Notes: generated by a model not told the origin, from the letters alone. Shown: positions 37,701-50,700, counted from the first letter of the stretch. The stretch is DNA of 64,000 bases from Dipetalonema caudispina (GCA_013365325.1 JABVXV010000042.1:124001-188000), one strand, 5' to 3'. Translations and numbers: made by a program.

Positions 37701-39968
37701 TATTGAAAGGTTTATAGTCCTACAATTTACCTTAACTATGAACGCCCATCTATTCATTCCCATTACAAAAGTAATACCATGTGGATGGAATATTTTCACA
37801 CTAAGACAAACATGTTAGCACAAAATAATGCATAGTAATCTAGCGAAACTGTAAAAAATTTAGCAAACATTGTTCAAACCTTAGGTTTTAAACTGGTTTG
37901 CTAAATATCACATCGTAACAGTATGCAACACTATTTCTTTGCTGTACTACAAAAATTTGTCCTCTATGAAAATTAGCATCTTTATTGTAATATGAAATTA
38001 ACAAAATTTCCAAAATTTATTGAAATTAGAAAAAGTGAATATAATGCTAATAAATGGTTTTTCATATGCTTAGATATATATAAAAGTGTGTGTATGCTAT
38101 ATCCCATTTCAAACCTTCTGCAATTAATACATTTACTACTCCATTTTTATTCTTTCTAAATATCTGTAATTTCTAAACAAACGCTTTTTAGAAAAACCCT
38201 AATTCTTTAGTTTTAAAATACATTATGACCGGTTAACTTTTCATAACAAACTGTCACAATATATTCCTTATGAAACAATGATATAATTAAAATATGATTA
38301 GAGAAGGGATGATGATTTTGCATTCTTCAGGTTCTGTCCATCTGATACTTTCAGTAGCATTGATATGAAGTAATGGACATAGAGGAGGCCATGTTTTTCC
38401 GGATGAGAGAACAATCTGTCCCTTTTCCTAGTAATAAATGGCTGACAATAATAACTTCGATGTGACATTTCTAATTTGAGTGGTCAATCTAAAAAAAATT
38501 CGAATTCAAAATTCAAATTCAAAATTAAATAATTGCAAAAGTCTAATTCTGTATTTTAATCCTTTTTAAATGCAACTTTTTTAAAACAATTTTCCAATAA
38601 TTATTCGGTTGTTAATTAGCTAATATTGGTAGGAATAAATCTGAAGAAATCCAACATTTGCTACTCTTAAGGAGCTGTGCAAGAAATGTATGCGACACTT
38701 CTGGAAGTTTTTTTTTTTTTTTTTTTACTTTTTATTTCATGTTATACATGGTAATGGTCATTAGATTTTTAATTCATCAAAGAACACGTGTAAAAGTGAA
38801 GGATCAACTTTGCTTCAACTTTTTCACTTCATTTTTCATAAGTAAAATTAATTAAATTCTCCCAAATCAAAAACAGCATTTGAAATGAATATGCAACCAG
38901 AGTTCACAAATATCGTACTTCATGATCTATGTTAGATAGATCGTTAATTTCTTCACAAAGCACTAAAATGAAATGAAAATAGGTTTTATCCCTTTGTAAT
39001 AATTTGCATGTCATTTGCGCAAAAACAATAAAGCGTAAACAATTCCTATGTAATTATGATTTTCATCATGCACAGCTAATTTTAGGAATGATTTGATTTG
39101 ATAGAAGTGACATTTAGAAGTGCATTCAATTTATTTAACTTCAATAGGGCAAATGTTTTCCTTTGTATTAATTTAAATACACAGTGATATCTATGATATG
39201 ATAAAAATAAGTTATGTAGGAAAGATATGTGTTAAAATTAGGAAAGAAATGTTTTTAAAAAAATTTATTAAGTTACTATATATGAAAGAAATTATAGAAT
39301 AATCAGTTATTGTTCCCTAATGACTTTATGCTTACGTTAATTAAGTTTAGATTAAATGTACGAATTTTCCCATCTAACCTTTGGTTAAACGTCAAATTAA
39401 ACTCTGTCAATGTTCTGCATATTCCCATTTACTATTTAAAAAGTGTACTTTTGCAAATTCAACAAAATTGAATGTTAATCTCTAAGTCTCCCTCACAACT
39501 TCATAACGTAGCTCATTTCATACTACATATGCTTAATTCCTACAAATCTTTTTCTTATCCCATATTTTGGCTTTGTTTTCCATCCTATTGCGCTTCATTT
39601 GAAGCATCTTTCACATCCAATTTTCATCATATTTTGTAATTTTCATGCTTCAAGAATTTCTTCATGCTTCATTCCCCTTCAATGCTTCCTTGATATAAGA
39701 CATTCATTAGACTGTTCCTTATTTCATTAAATGAAAATTTGAAATTCGAATTGCTAGTGCCCTGTGATAATAGCTGCTTTTTTTTAACACTTCGGAAATT
39801 AGCTAGAGAAAGCCGTCTACTAGTTTTAGGCTTCAAAGGCTTTAATTATTAATACTTGTTTAGGTCTTTCTTAATTTTATTGACAAATCAATCTATCGGT
39901 ATTTGAAATTGATTAACTAAAGAACCAAATAGAACAAAAGAGAAGGGAAAATTAGTTATTATCAAAAT
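34777..39968. other. Long AT-rich intergenic region; one possible minus-strand exon
   Basis: About 5 kb without a supported gene. At 38427-38287 on the minus strand a TATTACTAG acceptor opens 46 codons beginning EKGQIVLSSGKTWPPLC and ending at TAA. Its composition looks coding, but no upstream exon could be joined. A run of 18 T lies near 38709-38726. An open frame at 35880-36098 (+) begins like a signal peptide but has no other support. Confidence 0.4.
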
Positions 39969-40006
39969 ATTGAAACCTTATTTCAAATTTGAAATAAGGT
40001 ATCAAT
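39969..40006. repeat. 38-bp palindrome, one mismatched pair
   Basis: Bases 39975-40000 form a perfect 26-bp palindrome (ACCTTATTTCAAA and its complement, no spacer). One A-A mismatch and five more pairs (ATTGA/TCAAT) flank it. It ends 6 bases before the AG at 40011-40012. Confidence 0.95.
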
Positions 40007-40012
40007 TTTCAG
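40003..40012 (+). promoter_or_regulatory. Likely spliced-leader trans-splice acceptor
   Basis: CAATTTTCAG ends at 40012, 25 nt before the ATG at 40038, and no upstream coding exon is needed. This is the usual layout of a trans-spliced nematode mRNA. Confidence 0.5.
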
Positions 40013-40037
40013 GTAACAGCATACAGCTATCAGTCAA

Positions 40038-40863
40038 ATGATCGTTGAATTCTCAATATTGCTACTGTTATTGTTAGATAGCTGCAATGCTGTTTTGGAT
40101 TCAAATAATCAGGTAAGTGGTAGTAAGCTAGTAGTATTTCAGTTTGATAGCTGTCCCTTCGACTCTATTTGTTACTCGTTGCGCTTCATTGCGAATCAGT
40201 TTAAGGGTATAAATATGTAAATTATTCATTTATTTAATTATTCAAATATTTGGTAGCATATACACAATGATAGTCGAACTCTTACAGATCGATATAAAGC
40301 CTCATTTTTAAATTTCTTTTTTTGCTTTCTTATTTGATCCATTTAACGAAATCTGAAACTTCAATGTCTTACCGAGCTGCATAGCGATCACACATATTTC
40401 TATAACGATCACACATATTTCCAAAAATTTCAAGCAAGTCCAGAAGATACGGTCACATACATAGTGGTTAAGGCTAGATGATTTATATTACTTCTGATCT
40501 GTCATCCGATTGATTAAGCGTGATGCTAGACAGTTGATATTGTAAGCTCCCCTCAAAAGATTCTACAATGTAGATTTGTAAATAAACTGAGTAACTGAAA
40601 ATTCTAATAGTCCCAATTAACAGAATTACATTGATCAAAGCAACTCATTTTACCACAATCTTTAGAATTTTTCATTGCCAATTTAGGATGAAATTAAACG
40701 GTCATCGAATCGACTTGCAATACCGCATTGGCGACTGTTACAACGTAACCGAAAAGTGATGCACCAACTGTACGCCATACCACGCATAATCACTTTCATG
40801 GACCCAAGTCGACCGTTAATTATGCAAACAAAACGTCCATACCTTTACAATTTTGATAGTTAA
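40038..40863 (+). CDS. Small secreted protein, possible peptide precursor
   Basis: Two exons, 40038-40112 and 40687-40863, join in phase at consensus sites (CAG/GTAAGT and ATTTAG/GAT) and encode 83 residues. The first 18 residues form a signal peptide (MIVEFSILLLLLLDSCNA). The rest is short and basic, with no cysteine after the signal peptide. A Lys-Arg lies directly before SSNRLAIPHW and another (TKR) before PYLYNFDS at the C-terminus. Between them are LLQRNRK and HQLYAIPRIITFMDP. This layout suits a neuropeptide-like or other processed peptide precursor entering the secretory pathway. I do not recognise the family, and there is no C-terminal amidation Gly before the dibasic sites. A spliced-leader acceptor and a long palindrome stand just upstream. 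Confidence 0.65.
40385..40421. repeat. Two tandem copies of a 16-bp word, period 21
   Basis: CGATCACACATATTTC occurs at 40385-40400 and again at 40406-40421 in the intron of the small secreted-protein gene. Confidence 0.85.
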
Positions 40864-41213
40864 TTTATTTTAAGAATATTTTTTCTATACTGCTTCAATT
40901 AGATATTAATACAATGCCGTATATATGAAACCTCTTGTATATTCACCATGCTTTCTCTTCCTGTATTTTTATTCCTTCACAGTAGACAAGCTAAAAAGTT
41001 GACCTTCTTCGCTTGCCCTTTATTTTTATTCTACTTTCGCTATATTTTGCAATCATTCCAACATAGTAAATTAATAATCTACAATAGAAAATTACACAAA
41101 ACATTTCATTACATTTCACAATAATTTGCGATGATAATATTAATAATATAATATGGTTCGATCTAAGAACAATAAAACTTTAGTTTTAGAATATCTTTTC
41201 ATACTCATAATGC
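40864..41213. other. Short intergenic stretch
   Basis: I see no exon here. It separates the secreted-peptide gene from the weak candidate gene and is AT-rich. Confidence 0.4.
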
Positions 41214-41724
41214 ATGATAGACGGATTTTCTATGAGCTACAACATGCAATTTGATATAGTAGTTGTCTTTTATGATAATATGGCATCTCTCAATCCTGAG
41301 GTAAGTTTATTTGGATTTTTTTTTTTTGGTATTTAAAAAGCCTCCACCTAAAATAATTAACAGTAACAACAACATAATCGTATTACTTGCAAATTTTACT
41401 ACACTGCAACTTACATGCTGCTTAGCAGATAGCAATGGTAAGTTTTGCACTTTGTTGTGCAACTTTGTAGCAATGATCTAATTGTGACTGATAACGATGT
41501 CGTGCTTATCTATAATAAATCATAGAAGGCATATTTTAGTCACTAAATCAAATCTACAAATTTCGAAAATAATAAATCTTATAGTTCTAAAACTGTACTA
41601 TTCGTGTTGGCCAAAAAAAACTCAGATATCTGATGCTTTTGCAATTGATCACTTGACTTCCTTGTCTCCTAACAGTCTTCCGAATAATTCTTTTCTTCCT
41701 ATGCCATTCATCAATTACGGATAA
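41214..41724 (+). CDS. Candidate three-exon gene of unknown function
   Basis: Exons 41214-41300, 41341-41437 and 41585-41724 keep phase and give 107 residues. Junctions are GAG/GTAAGT, AAAAAG/CCT, AATG/GTAAGT and TTATAG/TT. The ATG is the first after an in-frame stop, and an AG acceptor lies about 30 nt upstream. The middle exon reads VLLANFTTLQLTCCLADSNG, which resembles the B-strand of an immunoglobulin fold, but no complete domain can be seen. There is no signal peptide. Three short exons can agree by chance in such AT-rich DNA, so this is a hypothesis only. Further coding-like blocks (NTYDFVLMHRKEDDGMQL and YDTFEGRVVKIEECDDI) follow at about 41780-41940, separated by a TGA. Confidence 0.3.
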
Positions 41725-42687
41725 GTAACGCAAAAAAAAATAATCTATTTCGGTGATCGACGATAATGAGAATTTGGAAAAAATACACTAACCAGAGATA
41801 ACACTTACGACTTTGTGCTAATGCATCGAAAAGAGGACGATGGAATGCAATTAACGACACAAGTTGTATGATATGATACTTTTGAAGGTAGAGTTGTTAA
41901 AATAGAAGAATGTGATGACATCTTCTGGCACTTAGCATAACAAAATGCTATACAATTTTTCATTTATTCCTGGCTGATTGATGAAAACTTTCTCTTGCAA
42001 CCTGAAATGATACCTTATGATAACATCAGATTACAAGATTAGCTGTTTCTGATAAAAATGTTAATTCCTTATAAATCCATTTACTGCTAATCGGTTATAT
42101 TTCTTATTCAGTTCTAGTCATCGACTCTAACATTATCATAGTCTCCTAAATATTTAAAATATTTTAAAAACCAAATTTAGAAAATACACTTTTAAACAAA
42201 AATACCAATCATTCAAGCACGTTGATATGCAAACGAATAAATTTATGAGTAGAAGTAAAATTAAATTAAAATTAAATTTGCAAATACTTACACAACAAAA
42301 GTAAATATGAAACGAGAGTTCAGAGTGTACGAAGCTTACAATGATAACATTCATAGTTGAGTTATTTGAATGTTTGACTGTTCCTGTTCCATCACAGATA
42401 CAGGTCCTGATTCCGGAGATGAGGAACGTAATTCAAATGGATGACCGAATATAACTGATACATATATTTAAGCAATTACTGAAAAGTATATATTAGTGCA
42501 TGCAATGAACTTTCAACTTTCAAACTTTAAGATTCAATTTCTAATTCCAAAAAAGAAAAAACGAATTTGATTCAGTTTCCACTTAATAATTTCGACAAAT
42601 TTTGGCAAACGCTTCTAAAACTTGAACTTTTTCGATTAAAATATTTTGGATTCTATCCATTGAAATCTCTCGAAATCCGGCAAAAAC
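41725..42687. other. Intergenic; unplaced coding-like fragment at 41780-41940
   Basis: The fragment described with the preceding candidate lies here and is interrupted by TGA. Nothing else was supported. Confidence 0.35.
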
Positions 42688-43041
42688 TCAATCTGAATCG
42701 AAAGAATAAGAGAGCAGATCATAGAGCTCACCCGTTGCATGATCAGCACAATCATTTATCAACCTGAAACACAAATGCCAACATTCTGATCCCTGTCCTT
42801 CTCGTTGATGTACCCAATTCGACGGTGTTGTACTGGGAAGCGTTAATCGCTCGTTGATGCATTCCGGTAAATAACGTGGCACACAAGGCATGATGCAGGA
42901 AGTCATAGAGGCATATGGATAAATGGCAATTGTTGAGGGCGCAAATGTCGTGGTAATCGGATGCGATACGGTTGCAGTTTGCAAGCACGCTTGTCTACAA
43001 GCTTGTTGACAGCTACGATGACAAAATGATTCGAACCAGTT
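42688..43041 (-). pseudogene. Downstream cysteine-repeat remnant after an in-frame TGA
   Basis: In the same frame as the end of the C-x3-C gene, past the TGA at 43044-43042, the sequence continues CHRSCQQACRQACLQ and then SCIMPCVPRYLPECI and CWHLCF. This is the same cysteine spacing, so it looks like the true tail of the gene cut off by a stop, or a neighbouring unit left untranslated. A possible donor (CAG/GTTGAT) lies at 42764/42763. Confidence 0.4.
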
Positions 43042-43583
43042 TCAATTGATGCATGATCCCATGCATGTGTTCTGGCACATATGTTGACAGCTAACCGGAA
43101 GTGATTGGTAGTCTGGAGTGATTGACGACTTGCAGGAAGAGATACAAATACTGGGACAGTTTTGATTACAAGGGAGTTGCTGATACCTGGAGAAAACGGA
43201 TGCTGTTGCTGTTGACATGTCTTCAAGCAGCTCTGTTGACAGTTTGAAATACAAAGATTATTTGCATGCTGACATATTGACATGCAGTTTTGCATGCATT
43301 CTAATATGTAGTTCATCATTTGATTTGGCTGTACGTTTTCTGGCTGGTAGGATAGTATCGGTGACGTTTTAGATGTACGGTTACATGTTTGTTGACATTC
43401 CTTCTGACATAAAGAAAGTAGCAAATTCTGAGCTATGCAAGTAGGTATACATTTTTGTATGCATATCTGCATGCAACTCATTGAAAGAGTAGAGAGTTGC
43501 AGTTCACATAGAAAGAACTTTTGATCGATATTCTCCTCAAATGATATTTTATTAATAAATTCAAAAAAAAAGTTGTGCATATG
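43042..43583 (-). CDS. C-x3-C cysteine-repeat protein (C_tripleX type), possibly frame-broken
   Basis: The first exon opens at an acceptor (GATTTTAG) at 43583 and carries CMQICIQKCIPTC, CQKECQQTC, CMQNCMSICQ and CISNCQQSCLKTCQQQQ. C-x3-C-x3-C arrays rich in Gln are typical of nematode C_tripleX (abu/pqn-like) proteins of the pharyngeal or cuticular matrix. Near 43187 the cysteine pattern moves to another frame (CNQNCPSICISSCK, then CQHMCQNTCMGSCIN) and stops at TGA 43044-43042. Two readings fit. A 74-nt intron, 43186-43113 (CCAG/GTATCA to CTCCAG), joins both parts in phase into 155 residues but removes a cysteine-rich block. Alternatively, a one-base frameshift has broken the gene. No signal peptide is inside this exon. 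A hydrophobic MAILMVLQEA just upstream on the minus strand could be one. Confidence 0.5.
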
Positions 43584-44776
43584 CTAAAATCGAAGTTTGA
43601 TGGATCTATGTTCAGACTGGAAAGACTAGAATGACTGCTTCTTGTAAAACCATTAATATAGCCATTGACCAGTCCCTTAGTACATTATTCATTGAAAAAA
43701 GTTCTTTCTCTTCCTTCTCAATTTATTACTTTTCTCTTTTTCTACGAGAAATTTTCTCTGTAAATTTTGCCTTAGCAATTATTGCGTGAAAGGGAAGATA
43801 TCTGCTTGCTAATCTGCAAGATGCACGATACAATTCTTACTGCCACTTGCATTTTCTTGTTATAATACAATAACCAAAGTGCGAATGATAAAAACGAAAA
43901 TAACCCTTCAGGAAGAAATTAATTGCTACCACTCAAACATTTAATTTCATTTATCCGTTTAATTTTTTTTAAGTTGAAATTTCGATTATTTTAATCGTTT
44001 ATCACTAGGCAATAAGCTTCCAGCGATCTCTTACTGATTCGATCTGGAAATTCCGGAAATCATCCCTATGTCCCCACTTCACTATTTCTTCCGTCTCACA
44101 TGGCGATGAAGTGACCAGGTCAAGTTTTGGACAAAACCCAGTCTACGCTACTCAACAGTCTCGAGGCAGCTTTCGCTCTCGAATACTGCTTTATGTCATC
44201 ATAGAACCTAGCAACTCCATACCGCTCCCTTCTCTTCTACAAGCGCTATATTTTCACACCCGTTCAAAAAACGGAGCGAACCTGAAAAAGCCTCACTCCA
44301 CGATGATAGTTACATTTTTATTGTTATATCACGATATAAGCTCTTGTCAGAAAACGGGACACAAATATTTTATATAACCAACGAGCAAAAGAGCTAAATG
44401 CTAGATAAAACCACAGAGATCAAAAACAATTGTATATACACAGAACTTAAAAGATATTGAACAGGCTATTTTGTTCTGAATTATTCGGCACATCAAACTT
44501 GTATAATTCTACAACCAAATGAAATCAACTTCTCTTTGTACAAAAACGAAATCATGGTTATGTTGATATTACTCAAATGAGATTACATTGCTGATATCAG
44601 AAAAACTGAATATAAACGAGGTATGAAACAGGCAGACAATCATTCAAACTGCACGCTGGTAGGAGTCGCAAACTTAGTCATTATATTTAAACCGCACAAG
44701 GATGGATAAAAACTTTAACCAATGGATGGTTTTTCATTAATAAAAATGACTAAAGACTAGTTCGTAAAGGAAATTC
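43584..44776. other. Intergenic between the cysteine-repeat gene and TOP2
   Basis: The region 5' of the cysteine-repeat gene and 3' of topoisomerase II. A possible signal-peptide exon for the former lies near 43620-43690 on the minus strand. No other gene was seen. Confidence 0.4.
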
Positions 44777-47700
44777 TTAGCTGCTTAACTCAAACTCCTC
44801 ATCACTTTCAATCTTCTTTCGACGCTTCAACCGATGTGGTGATGGCGCACTATCCGACAATCCAGCAATGTCATCGCTGTCATCATCATTATCATCATCG
44901 AAGGTGTATTTAACTGCTTTCAGCTGTCGACCTCCTTCACGAACACGCGAAGGAGGTGGTTTGAGTGCGACGCCAGCAACATCATCATCATCATCACCAG
45001 TATCATCAGATTCTACTTTTCGTTTTCTTGATCCCGATCCCTGATAATAACAGAAAATAATTTGGTAAATCAAACAATAATGTGATTTTAAACGTGCTTT
45101 AAAAAGTAGTTTCCAGTATTTCAAAACTGATCGCATTTGGAAAATGGAAATTTTGAAAAACTTCCATGAACGACAGATCAAGATAGCAAATTTCAATTTA
45201 TGATATCAGTGTTATATGTTCGGTTATCCAGGGTATCCGTTTTAAAGCAAAAATGCAGTTATAACAATGAACAGACTATCGAGCATTTCCTTTGATTTAC
45301 TGATTGATAATCACAAGAAAGCATCTTCACCTTTTTATTTGTTTCCATCGTGATTTTTGCTTTTGGCTTTGTCTCTTTCTTAGATTTAGCTTTTTTGATT
45401 TCAACAGTACTTTTTGATTTTGCACTGCTCGCAGATGGATTCTATAAATCACAACATGATGTGAATTTACTTTTAGTGGTGAAATTCATTATTTTTAGAA
45501 AGATGATTATACATAAATATTAAATAAATAACGGGAGGAATCCAAAAACAATTTCTGCCTCTTTCTATTAAGAAACCGAAGTAAACCTCATTCACGAAAA
45601 GATCATCCATTTTCTCATGGAACTTCTTGTTCTCATCACTTTGCATCAAACTGTCCTCAACACTCGTACCAGTACTATTTAAATCCGATTTAGTCGCTGA
45701 CTGCTCCGCCTAGAATGTGATTTAAAACATAAAAACAATGTTCGTTAAAAATTCAATTTTTCCCCCTTAAAAAAAGGTCGCTAACTAACTCGTCGCTTTC
45801 TATCTCCAGCAGTTGTTTTCTTAATCTCAATCACATCATCATCATCGTCATCAATAACGTAATCAGATTCCCCGGAATCATCTTCACTGCTATTGGATTC
45901 CCAATCATCTCGCTTTTTCTTCTTTGTTTTTGCATTCAGTGAGCTGCCACTGCGATCTGAAATTCGCTACCGACTAAAATAACCATTACCCTTCCAAATA
46001 CTACCTTTTCTTTACGGTATCTAAATATTTTCAAATAAGAAACTCTTCTCCCCTGAGAGGGTAATTAGGCAAATATTTCTTTCTTGTCGGTTTCAACCTC
46101 CCAGCGTCCATATTCCGAACTATATCATTTTTCATCAGATATAAAATGAACTTCAAATTTACCATTTTCTTTCCGCTGACGCTTGGGCTTCTCTTTCTTA
46201 TTCCCATCCTAAATATATAAGAAATATATACGTATATTTTGCAAATGAATCTCTATAAATGAAATATGATAAACTCAGCGAAAGATGCAACCTCCTCATC
46301 GTCTTCATCTTTCACTTTTTTTGGCTCTTTTGATACCCTTGGTTTCCTAACTTTGAGTTCGTCAGTCTTCTTGCCTTCATATTTTTCTTTCATAGCATCT
46401 AGAGTAGGCTGAATTCGAATTCCGTTCGGATCAGGAAGTACCTCCTAAATAACCAGAAAATCATATTCCGAGTGGTGAAATAATGCCGAAATTAAGAAAA
46501 GCTTTTCAAAATAAAAGTTTATAAATAAATCAGTGTCATAATAAAAAGACTTGCTTTATCGAACAAAAATTTAATATTAAATAAACAAAGCATCCATCCT
46601 AAAAATATTTGCTGCAGATTTCCTTAATCTTTAAAACATACTTGTACAAGAGTACCCGCTTTCTTACGTCCTCCTTTTGTAGCTAAACCAGCAATTTTCT
46701 TAACAGCATCTTTTACTTGCATTTCTATATCGGCTCTTTCTTTAGCTTCCTGAAAAAAAATATGGAAATTTGCCCTGTGCTGTACAGAAGGCTACCATTC
46801 AAAACAGAAAAGAGGAAATATATTCACTCAACAAACCTGCTTTTCTAATTCAACCAAAAAATTATCCAAATCTTGCTCCCATAAATCAGACCAGGTCTTT
46901 GATTCTAAAACCTAAAAAGAAAACAACTTTCACTTGAATCAAACTTGAATATGAATTGAATTAAAAACAAACTTCAAAGAAAAGAAAAATAAAGAAACTG
47001 TGAAACATACCTTTAACTCTTCTAATTTCAGTTCGCTATCGTGTAACAATTTATCCTTTTCTTCTTCCGACAATTTTAGAATTGCCATACCTACTAGATA
47101 ATCGTAATCGCTCAATTTCTTCTCCAAATCTTTCTTTATCGGAGAAACAGATGATTCCGATTCTTCCTTGAACAGTAACAACTAATTAGAAAAACAGCAT
47201 TCTGTAGAAGTAATAAATTTTTTGACTGGGAGTGATTAAGAAAACCTTAAAAATTCATATTAAAAAGTTATGCAACAAAGTACGAGACATCAAACTTCCT
47301 CCTTCTTTGTTCCGAAAAAAGAGAGAAAGATGGAAGATGAAACATTCATCAGCGTGTGAGTGTAGATGAAAACAGAGATAATTTACTATTTCAATAATCT
47401 GCCTGTTCTTGAATAACAGAATAAATATCACGTACGAAAATCTGTACGGTAGAAAACAAACCTCTTCTTCACCTTCAATTTCTTCGTCGTCTACTTGGAC
47501 TTCGCCGGTCATCTCAAGCTCACGCTTTCTCTGTAATTCTTTCCAGCGTTTCACTGGATCTGGATCAAAACCTTTTTTCACCAGCTGCTCCACTATTGCT
47601 GCTTTACGTTTATTTTCAATTAATATTTCACCTTTGATTTTTGCCAGAATGAAACGTGCCTGAAATGTTAGCAATATTTAAAATTAAAGTTTGACACTTT

Positions 47701-50700
47701 CAACAATTCAATAGAAGAAAAACAGCCAACACTTGAAACTTCAACTACCACGACAAATCACAAAATACCTGATTACTAAGCCGTTCGCTCTGAGCACGGA
47801 GCATGCCTTCTTGGAATGCTTTTCGTTCGATGTACTTTTTTTTCCTTGTCTCGAAAAATTCTTTGCAAATTTCTTCCACATTTGAGAATCTTCTCAAGCA
47901 ACCCAAAGGATCAAACAGAACCTACAAATATTTCACACCTATTTTTAAATAGTGTTTAGATTTCCTCAAATTTCTTAGAAGAAAAAATATTACTTCGTTT
48001 GATGATTGAAATAATATATTTTAGTATGGGAAAAAATCAGCAAATTAAACACTAAATGCTTCCACAGAATTTAAAATTTCAAGTGATGAAAGGTCCGTGA
48101 GGCGAATTTTTAAAAATTACCATCTAAGTTAATTTTATTTTATCTACTGTATTTCAGCTAAGTTGCATACCATAGAGCTTATATTTATTGTCGTCTGCAG
48201 CTTAAATATTTTATGCAGTCCTTCCATTTCTGCCTCCCTCAGTTTCGCTGCATTCATTTTTACAACAAATTTAACAGTCGTATCAGTGTGATATTCCTTG
48301 AAATCCCTGGAAAATTCCCAATAATATATATACAAAATATGAGGAACAGTCAGTACTGAAAGATGAAAATATGCTTGAAACAACAAATTTTTTGTTTGAA
48401 AAGTATACTGTATTAGAGGAGGCTGTTTATCGGATCCTTCCAACATGGGTTCTAAGACACTTTCTTTGTAGTTTTGTGTCCAAGTTCGTATCGGCAATTC
48501 AGTGATTTCGATTGTATCATCACTCAAAAGAGCTATTTCACCACTGCAGATATATCGCGATTCATCTAATTTCTCGATGGTTCCACGGAAGTTCTTGAAC
48601 CATGGGATCTAAAAAGGAAGTTTACGAAATGAACAACAATTTTGACCAGAAAAAAGCCAGCACCTTATACATGAAAACTCTCCTCTCTACTGCATATAAG
48701 GACGTACATTTATATCAGAGAGTAAACATTCAAAAATCTCCACATCAATAAATATGAGCAACATCTTTACCACCAACTTTGAAAACTCAATAAAATCAAA
48801 AACACACAAGAGGTTTGGGTTCTTCGCCACGTATCAAGCGCCGCATATTATTAACAATTTCACGTGGATTGTAGTTTGGTATTTTCGTAGACCAAGCAGT
48901 ACCAATGCCTTCGGCTCCGTTAACCAAAACTGTAGGTATGACTGGACAGTACCTAAGAAACAATTACTTTCAACAGAGTATTTAGGTTCACATTTAAATC
49001 ATTTATCGTTTTTAAAAACAAAACAAAGCTCACCATTCAGGTTCAATTCGTTGATTTTCTTCAAACAGGAAGCGTAAGACATTTTCATCAACAGCTGGGA
49101 AAAGTGCTCGGGTAACAGGACTAAACGAATAGCAATTAAGCTTAAAATCAGCGTCCCACAATCATATCATTCATATCTTAACTTGATGAATCGAAAAAAA
49201 ATTTTTGAGCAAAGACAAGTCCGAAAATATATACTCACTTGAGCTGTGTGAAAATATAACGTGGACTTGCACTATCTTTTCCACCCTGCAAACGTGTGCC
49301 GAACTGACCGATTGGTAGCAATAAATTGATGTTATTTGAACCAACATAATCTTGTGCCAGGTTTACGATTGTCGACATAAGAGAAGCCTAAAAATTTCAA
49401 AGCTAGATTGATTAGAGATCTATAAAGATTCTACCGCAATGTACGCAACATCGGATGGAAGTTGGGGATCAGATACCTCTCCGTGATGATAGGCAGACAT
49501 TTCTCCAACTGCACCAGCAAGCTGAGCTACTTTCACTTCTTTTTTATCTGCTCGTTTGAAGCAAGTGAACAACACCTAAAAATAATTAAATAGGACCCCA
49601 AAAATAATGAAAGAAGCATTTTAAATAATATGAAAAAGAGAATTTCACTTCAAGGCTAAGTTTCGCATAAAATCATCAGGAACTAAAGGTTAAATGAAAT
49701 ACACATTGCGTACACAATGGGAAAGCTCATATATAGGAAACTTCATTTATTGATAAAAATTATGTATTAGGGCTCTATGAAGACACAAAATTGGACATTA
49801 ACAGGCTTGATGATTACAATGATGGCTTACCTTACGCTGTCCAGGCTTTAATCCATCAACCAAACTTGGTATGGATCTTTCATTATCAGCATTTGAAAAC
49901 AATACCAATTCCTTATTGACAAAATCTTTGAATGAAACAGCACGAGTATTTTTATCGTATAAATATTCCTCCGTCAATCCTTGCTCACGTCTTGCTTTTT
50001 TTTCCTAAAAAATGACAAAGGGAAATTTCCAACTGCAGGCAGAGAAATATAAGTTATAAAAGTAGCTCCCAACACCAGCTACGGTGTTAACAATGCATTT
50101 CAGACGTAACGTAAGAAAATTTACGATTTTTTGCCTAAGTTAAGATTTATGAGATATATCTGACATAAACCACAGTTTAAAGACATGTTACACTGCGGAT
50201 ATACTTACAGCCATCCAATTCGTCAACCAAACTTTTCGATCTTCAATCTTCTTTTTACTGAATGCCATATCCAAAGAATTGTCATCTTCCTCTCCTGAAT
50301 ACTGAAATCTAATACGATGGCGTACCATATCCGTGAAATATTCCTTGGCTTCCTTCGATGTCGAAGTACCCAAACCTAAAGACTAGTATGCATAATACTG
50401 TGTCATACTAAATCACAGATCTCCAGACGACACTACAAACCTTTGTAATATTTTATGCGGTATGTTTTCCAATTTTCAGTGTTATTTCGCCATTCAGCAT
50501 ACTCTGGAAGCGAGAAGAAAGAAAACGATTCTTTACCCTTCGTAGCCTGAAAATATTGGAATTTTACACAAAACCATAAATACATGCGCAGATAAGGATT
50601 CAAACCTTTAACCATCAGTGAAGTATTCATTTTCTTACGGAATTTAAAACATTAGTGTTTTCGGTAAAATTAACTTTAAATACATAAAAAAAAACAAATT

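Noticed and set aside
44111..44377. Plus-strand open frame of 88 codons
   Set aside because: It starts at GTG, lacks splice sites or a recognisable motif, and lies in the TOP2 3' flank.
47409..47663. Plus-strand Ser-rich frame of 84 codons
   Set aside because: It is antisense to a TOP2 exon, and its Ser runs reflect Glu/Asp codons on the other strand.
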